DNA from: Syntrophobacterales bacterium
GTDB taxonomy: Bacteria > Desulfobacterota > Syntrophobacteria > BM002
Length of the DNA stretch: 8,076 nucleotides
NCBI GenBank assembly: GCA_030613915.1
Contig: JAUWKY010000090.1
Location: 1-8,076, forward strand
Direction of reading: 5' to 3'
The notes under the pieces are model-generated. The model was given only the letters and a program-made list of their open reading frames with translations, made no database searches and had not been told where the DNA came from. Positions 5,125-8,076 of this stretch are shown here, piece by piece. A program made the translations under genes and the position numbers. The stretch's first letter is position 1, and every line of letters starts with the position of its first letter.

Positions 5125-6708
5125 CTATGAGATGTGCAACAATTGTACAGAATTGACATTGGGAAGATCCATAAGATCTTCCATGGTTTCCTCCTCCACC
5201 GGGGTGTCCACCCTAATGAGCAATACATTTTCGCCCGTTTCAACAATCTGCCCAGCTTTCCACATGGAGATATTGATATTGTGCTTGCCAAAACAGGTTC
5301 CAATGCTGCCGAAGGTTCCGGGCACATCTTCATTGTAAATCAGCACCAGATTGCCCTTTATATCCCCTTCCAGGGAGGTATCATTGAAGCGGACGAGCCT
5401 GGGTTCTCTCTTCCCGAAGAGGGTTCCCGAAGCCAGCGTGTCCTCTGCCGTACTTCTGACTTGAATAGTTATGAGGTTCAAGTAATCCTGAGCCTCTTCA
5501 CTCCTCGAATCCTTCACCACAATCCCCCTTTCTCTTGCCAGGATAGGAGCGTTCACATAATTGACCTCATGCTGAAGGATGGGCTCCAAAAGTCCCTTTA
5601 ACGCCGCCAGCGTAATGGGCTCTGTGTCCAAATGAGCCACGCCGCCCCTATACTCAATGGTCACCTCTTTCATGGCACCCTGAGTTATCTGCCCCAGAAA
5701 AGACCCCAATCTCTCTGCAAGAGTGAGATAATGGCATATTTCGCTCATAAGTTCGCAACTTATCTGCGGTGTATTTACGGCGTTCCGGATTCCCCCGGCG
5801 AGGAGAAACTCCTTTATCTGCTCGGCAATGCCCACGGCCACATTTTCCTGGGCTTCGCCAGTGGAGGCCCCTAGATGAGGGGTACAGATGACTTGCCCTA
5901 GCTTGAGCAGGGGATGGTCACCAGGCGGCTCTTGTTCAAACACATCCAGGGCTGCACCTGCGACCTTCCCGCTGGTGATTGCCTCGTACAGATCCTGCTC
6001 GTTAACAATGCCCCCGCGGGCACAGTTTATGATCATTACCCCTTCTTTCATTTTGGCAAAGGCCTCATGGTTGAGTAACCCTTTGGTATCTCTGGTAAGG
6101 GGAGTGTGTACACTGATATAGTCCGAACGCTGGTAGAGTTCGTCCAATTCAACCGCCACAACCCCGAGCTTCTGAATGGTTTCAGGCTCAAGGTGGGGAT
6201 CGTAGGCGATTACATGCATCCGTAAGCCCGCGGCACGTTCGGCCACAATCCGCCCGATACGACCGACGCCGATAATACCCAAGGTCTTATGGTAGACTTC
6301 CTGTCCTAAAAATCTTTTCTTCTCCCATTGTCCCGCTTTCATGGAAGTGGTGGCCTGATGGATATTCCTGGATAACGCCATCAGCATGGCCACGGTATGT
6401 TCGGCCGTGGTAATCACATTTCCATCTGGGGTGTTCATTACCACAATACCCCGCTTGCTTGCCGCAGCGATATCCACATTTTCCAATCCTATTCCGGCCC
6501 GGCCAATAACTCTGAGCCTTGATGCCGAGGCAATAACATCTGCGGTCACTTTGGTACCACTTCTAATGACAAGCGCCTCAGCATCACTGACAGCACTCTT
6601 AAGTTCGTCGGCAGAAAGTCCAGGTCTGAATTCCACCTCAAACTCAGAAACACTGCTGAGCAGATCAATCCCTTTCTGAGCAAGGCCGTCACTAATAAGG
6701 ATTTTCAT
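5125..6708 (-). CDS. serA: D-3-phosphoglycerate dehydrogenase (long, ACT-domain type)
   Basis: A 527-aa full-length enzyme that oxidises 3-phosphoglycerate to 3-phosphohydroxypyruvate with NAD+, the first step of serine synthesis, in the cytosol. Residues 1-100 and 285-315 form the substrate domain. The NAD domain shows GVGRIG (147-152) and VIAYDP (166-171). R231 (CARGG), E260 (FEQEPP) and H278 (TPHLGAS) fit the catalytic set of D-2-hydroxyacid dehydrogenases. About 316-450 is the intervening ASB domain of the long type, and 453-527 is a C-terminal ACT domain that in relatives binds serine for feedback inhibition. ATG 6708 follows GGAGG by 10 nt. No serB or serC is adjacent, so it appears to stand alone. 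An intrinsic terminator lies upstream; no clear terminator is seen downstream, so some read-through into the next unit is possible. Confidence 0.97.
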   Translation of the reverse strand: MKILISDGLAQKGIDLLSSVSEFEVEFRPGLSADELKSAVSDAEALVIRSGTKVTADVIASASRLRVIGRAGIGLENVDIAAASKRGIVVMNTPDGNVITTAEHTVAMLMALSRNIHQATTSMKAGQWEKKRFLGQEVYHKTLGIIGVGRIGRIVAERAAGLRMHVIAYDPHLEPETIQKLGVVAVELDELYQRSDYISVHTPLTRDTKGLLNHEAFAKMKEGVMIINCARGGIVNEQDLYEAITSGKVAGAALDVFEQEPPGDHPLLKLGQVICTPHLGASTGEAQENVAVGIAEQIKEFLLAGGIRNAVNTPQISCELMSEICHYLTLAERLGSFLGQITQGAMKEVTIEYRGGVAHLDTEPITLAALKGLLEPILQHEVNYVNAPILARERGIVVKDSRSEEAQDYLNLITIQVRSTAEDTLASGTLFGKREPRLVRFNDTSLEGDIKGNLVLIYNEDVPGTFGSIGTCFGKHNINISMWKAGQIVETGENVLLIRVDTPVEEETMEDLMDLPNVNSVQLLHIS

Positions 6709-6791
6709 TCAACCCTAACCTCCAAAACTGTAATGTGTTTGATGTGCGTTTCTGTTTCTCCTAGCCTAACTAGCCGATCTGCTGAGCGCAA

Positions 6792-6824
6792 GAAAAAAAT
6801 CTTGTGGCGGCTACGTGGCCCCAC
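6792..6824 (-). terminator. intrinsic terminator after yhhQ (or within the serA leader)
   Basis: On the - strand GTGGGGC pairs with GCCgCCAC (7 bp with one bulged G, loop CACGTA, 6824-6804). It is followed by AAGA and then a run of seven T (A-run at 6793-6799 on the + strand). It lies 85 nt after the yhhQ stop and 84 nt before the serA start. The simplest reading is the end of the queF-yhhQ unit. If serA is transcribed from the weak promoter at 6867-6896, it would instead act within the serA leader. Confidence 0.65.
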
Positions 6825-6866
6825 CCTACTCCTGTTGGGATTAAAGTCTAGGTGATCTCACCGCTC

Positions 6867-6896
6867 TTTATGATTAAATATCCGATACATTGTAAA
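6867..6896 (-). promoter_or_regulatory. weak candidate serA promoter
   Basis: TTTACA (6896-6891) and CATAAA (6872-6867) with an 18-nt spacer match the consensus at 5/6 and 4/6. The predicted start near 6860 falls on a 12-bp interrupted palindrome, GGTGATCTCACC (6851-6862), which could be an operator. However, this promoter would place the T-run hairpin at 6792-6824 between itself and serA, so it is either attenuated or not the real promoter. No better match is visible closer to serA. Confidence 0.25.
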
Positions 6897-6908
6897 AGTT
6901 TACGCCGT

Positions 6909-7571
6909 TTATGTCTCAAAGCTTGCCCCTAGCTTTACCGATGGCAACCTCCGTCTCAGCAGGTAGACAAGCAGGTAAACCAAAGGGGTATCCACCAGCA
7001 CTGCGATTCCTACCTTCACCACCCACTGTCCCACGATAAGCGGCACCAGTGGCATGCTGCCGTAGAAGGCTATAGTAATGAACACTACGCTATCAAGCAA
7101 TTGCGAGACTATGGTGGAGGCATTGTTGCGGAGCCACAAAAATCGTGCGTTCGTCACCCGCCTCCAGAAATGAAAGGCCCAAACATCATGATACTGACTG
7201 CAGACATAGGCGACAAGGCTGGCTATCATGATCCGCGCACTGCTCCCGAGGATAGTTGCGTAGGCCTGCTGGTGCGGCCAGAAAGGCGCGGGCGGCCAGA
7301 GAATACTCAGGCCGGTGAGCACAAAGACAAGAACCAGGGTGATAAACCCCCCTATAACCACAGTGTGAGCTTGCTCTTTGCCCCAGATTTCACTGATGAC
7401 GTCCGTGATAAGAAATGTGAAGCAATAGGCGAGCACACCGGCAGGAACCACCAATCGTCCCACGGTAATAATCTTGCTCGCCATTACCGCAGCCAGCACC
7501 AAGCTGCCAGAATAAACGCAGGCCAGCAACGCCAAATAACTCTCAGCTCGTTGCAGATCAGACGAGATCAT
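6909..7571 (-). CDS. yhhQ: queuosine precursor transporter, YhhQ (VUT) family
   Basis: A 220-aa inner-membrane protein with about six hydrophobic segments (roughly 12-33, 42-62, 70-91, 106-126, 151-172, 176-206). The family marks ITDVISEIWGK (55-65) and NASTIVSQLLDS (150-161) are clear. YhhQ-family proteins take up queuosine precursors such as preQ0 and preQ1. The frame is open from TTG 7592, but ATG 7571 is preferred: it follows GGTGGAG at 10 nt and gives the usual length. It overlaps the end of queF by 14 nt, so the two genes are co-transcribed and probably coupled. Pairing with the preQ0 reductase fits import of preQ0 for local reduction; whether the organism also makes preQ0 itself cannot be judged here. 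Confidence 0.93.
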   Translation of the reverse strand: MISSDLQRAESYLALLACVYSGSLVLAAVMASKIITVGRLVVPAGVLAYCFTFLITDVISEIWGKEQAHTVVIGGFITLVLVFVLTGLSILWPPAPFWPHQQAYATILGSSARIMIASLVAYVCSQYHDVWAFHFWRRVTNARFLWLRNNASTIVSQLLDSVVFITIAFYGSMPLVPLIVGQWVVKVGIAVLVDTPLVYLLVYLLRRRLPSVKLGASFET

Positions 7572-7968
7572 CGACGCCGTGCTCCACCACAACAGTTAGG
7601 CCAATGCCGCCTCTCGGGTTCATTACACTTTCCACCTGCATCCAACGGGGTCCGCATACCTGGACCAGATCGTCCAGAATACGGTTGGCCATGGTTTCGG
7701 CAAACATGCCGCTCTGGCGAAAACTGAAAAGGTAAAGTTTTAGTGATTTGGACTCCAAGCAGTGACGAGCGGGGATATACCTGATGGTTATACGGTAGAA
7801 GTCGGGCTGACCGGTGATTGGGCAGAGACTCGTCACTTCCTGGGTAGTAAAAGTCACTTTGTACGGGCGATCTGGATACGGATTGGTAAAAGTCTCCAAG
7901 AGCTCAGGGTTCACTTGGTATTCGTACTTGGTCTCACCACTGCCCAGTTGCCCGAAGTTATCAGTCAT
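7558..7968 (-). CDS. queF: NADPH-dependent 7-cyano-7-deazaguanine reductase QueF (short type)
   Basis: A 136-aa enzyme that reduces the nitrile of preQ0 to the amine preQ1 with NADPH in the queuosine pathway. TSLCPITGQPDF holds the catalytic Cys (C49) and, seven residues on, the conserved Asp (D56). ESKSLKLYLFSFR (72-84) is the QueF cofactor-binding signature. The length and single-domain layout match the short, Bacillus YkvM-like class rather than the long E. coli class. Where short QueFs usually read F-H-E, this one reads F-A-E (89-91), so the conserved His is Ala while the substrate-binding Glu (E91) is kept. GTG 7974 is possible, but ATG 7968 is preferred because GAGG lies 8 nt upstream of it. 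It is the first gene of the queF-yhhQ unit. Confidence 0.95.
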   Translation of the reverse strand: MTDNFGQLGSGETKYEYQVNPELLETFTNPYPDRPYKVTFTTQEVTSLCPITGQPDFYRITIRYIPARHCLESKSLKLYLFSFRQSGMFAETMANRILDDLVQVCGPRWMQVESVMNPRGGIGLTVVVEHGVDDLV

Positions 7969-7996
7969 TAGCACTACCTCACTTCTTGTAGTTGGG

Positions 7997-8025
7997 CTTA
8001 TATCTATCCAGCTGATAATTGTGAC
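7997..8025 (-). promoter_or_regulatory. candidate promoter of queF-yhhQ
   Basis: GTCACA (8025-8020) and TATAAG (8002-7997) with a 17-nt spacer match the sigma70 consensus at 4/6 and 5/6. Transcription would start near 7990, leaving a leader of only about 22 nt before the ATG at 7968. That is just enough for the ribosome site and too short for a preQ1 riboswitch. The rest of the sequence to the window edge (8026-8076) shows nothing else I can identify. Confidence 0.45.
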
Positions 8026-8076
8026 TAGGCATTAAACACTTAAGGACTAATAGGTTGATGAAAAGCTCAATATTTC

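Noticed and set aside
6873..6889. CGGATATTT on the - strand, similar to the end of the 108-288 element
   Set aside because: Only 9 bases match, with no partner end and no CTAG; likely chance.
7969..8076. Possible preQ1 riboswitch upstream of queF
   Set aside because: No preQ1-I or preQ1-II type stem and A-rich tail is recognisable, and the likely promoter leaves only about 22 nt of leader.

Overview
This window looks like an ordinary chromosomal segment of a free-living, moderate-GC Gram-negative bacterium, most likely of the former Deltaproteobacteria (Desulfobacterota). That guess rests on gene content and protein style (full-length ACT-type SerA, an FmdB-like zinc ribbon, a GAF-type soluble kinase, a stand-alone HExxH protein beside a cysteine-less carboxymuconolactone decarboxylase homologue). 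It is an inference and not a phylogenetic result.

Left part (1-3440, + strand). A candidate promoter (17-45) is followed by a 181-bp palindromic insertion (108-288), bounded by 14-bp perfect terminal inverted repeats and CTAG on both sides. A degenerate extra copy of its end lies just upstream (51-74). Next come four tightly packed or overlapping genes: a soluble GAF/histidine-kinase-like protein, a 100-aa two-helix membrane protein, an RsmB/NOP2-type RNA m5C methyltransferase, and a small RsmF-type PUA-like RNA-binding protein in the +1 frame directly after the methyltransferase stop. A 9-bp GC-rich hairpin at 3415-3437 closes the unit and probably serves both strands.

Middle (3441-5124, - strand). 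A FmdB-family zinc-ribbon gene has its own TTGACA promoter. Upstream of it is a second, unrelated palindromic element (3951-4109) with 16-bp perfect terminal inverted repeats, 32-nt near-complementary arms and a 3-bp CAT flank on each side. Then come a two-gene unit (carboxymuconolactone decarboxylase homologue, then an HExxH protein) and, upstream of that, two adjacent arrays of degenerate heptamers.

Right part (5125-8076, - strand). serA (long, ACT-domain phosphoglycerate dehydrogenase) is preceded by an intrinsic terminator. Upstream of that is an overlapping queF-yhhQ pair for queuosine: YhhQ imports the precursor and QueF reduces preQ0 to preQ1. A candidate promoter precedes queF.

As a set the genes suggest two RNA-modification units (m5C methylation and queuosine) flanking serine biosynthesis. 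I see no phage, CRISPR, toxin-antitoxin or defence system. The most unusual features are the two non-coding palindromic elements, the split methyltransferase/PUA-like pair, the heptamer arrays, and substitutions at conserved positions in QueF and in the decarboxylase homologue.
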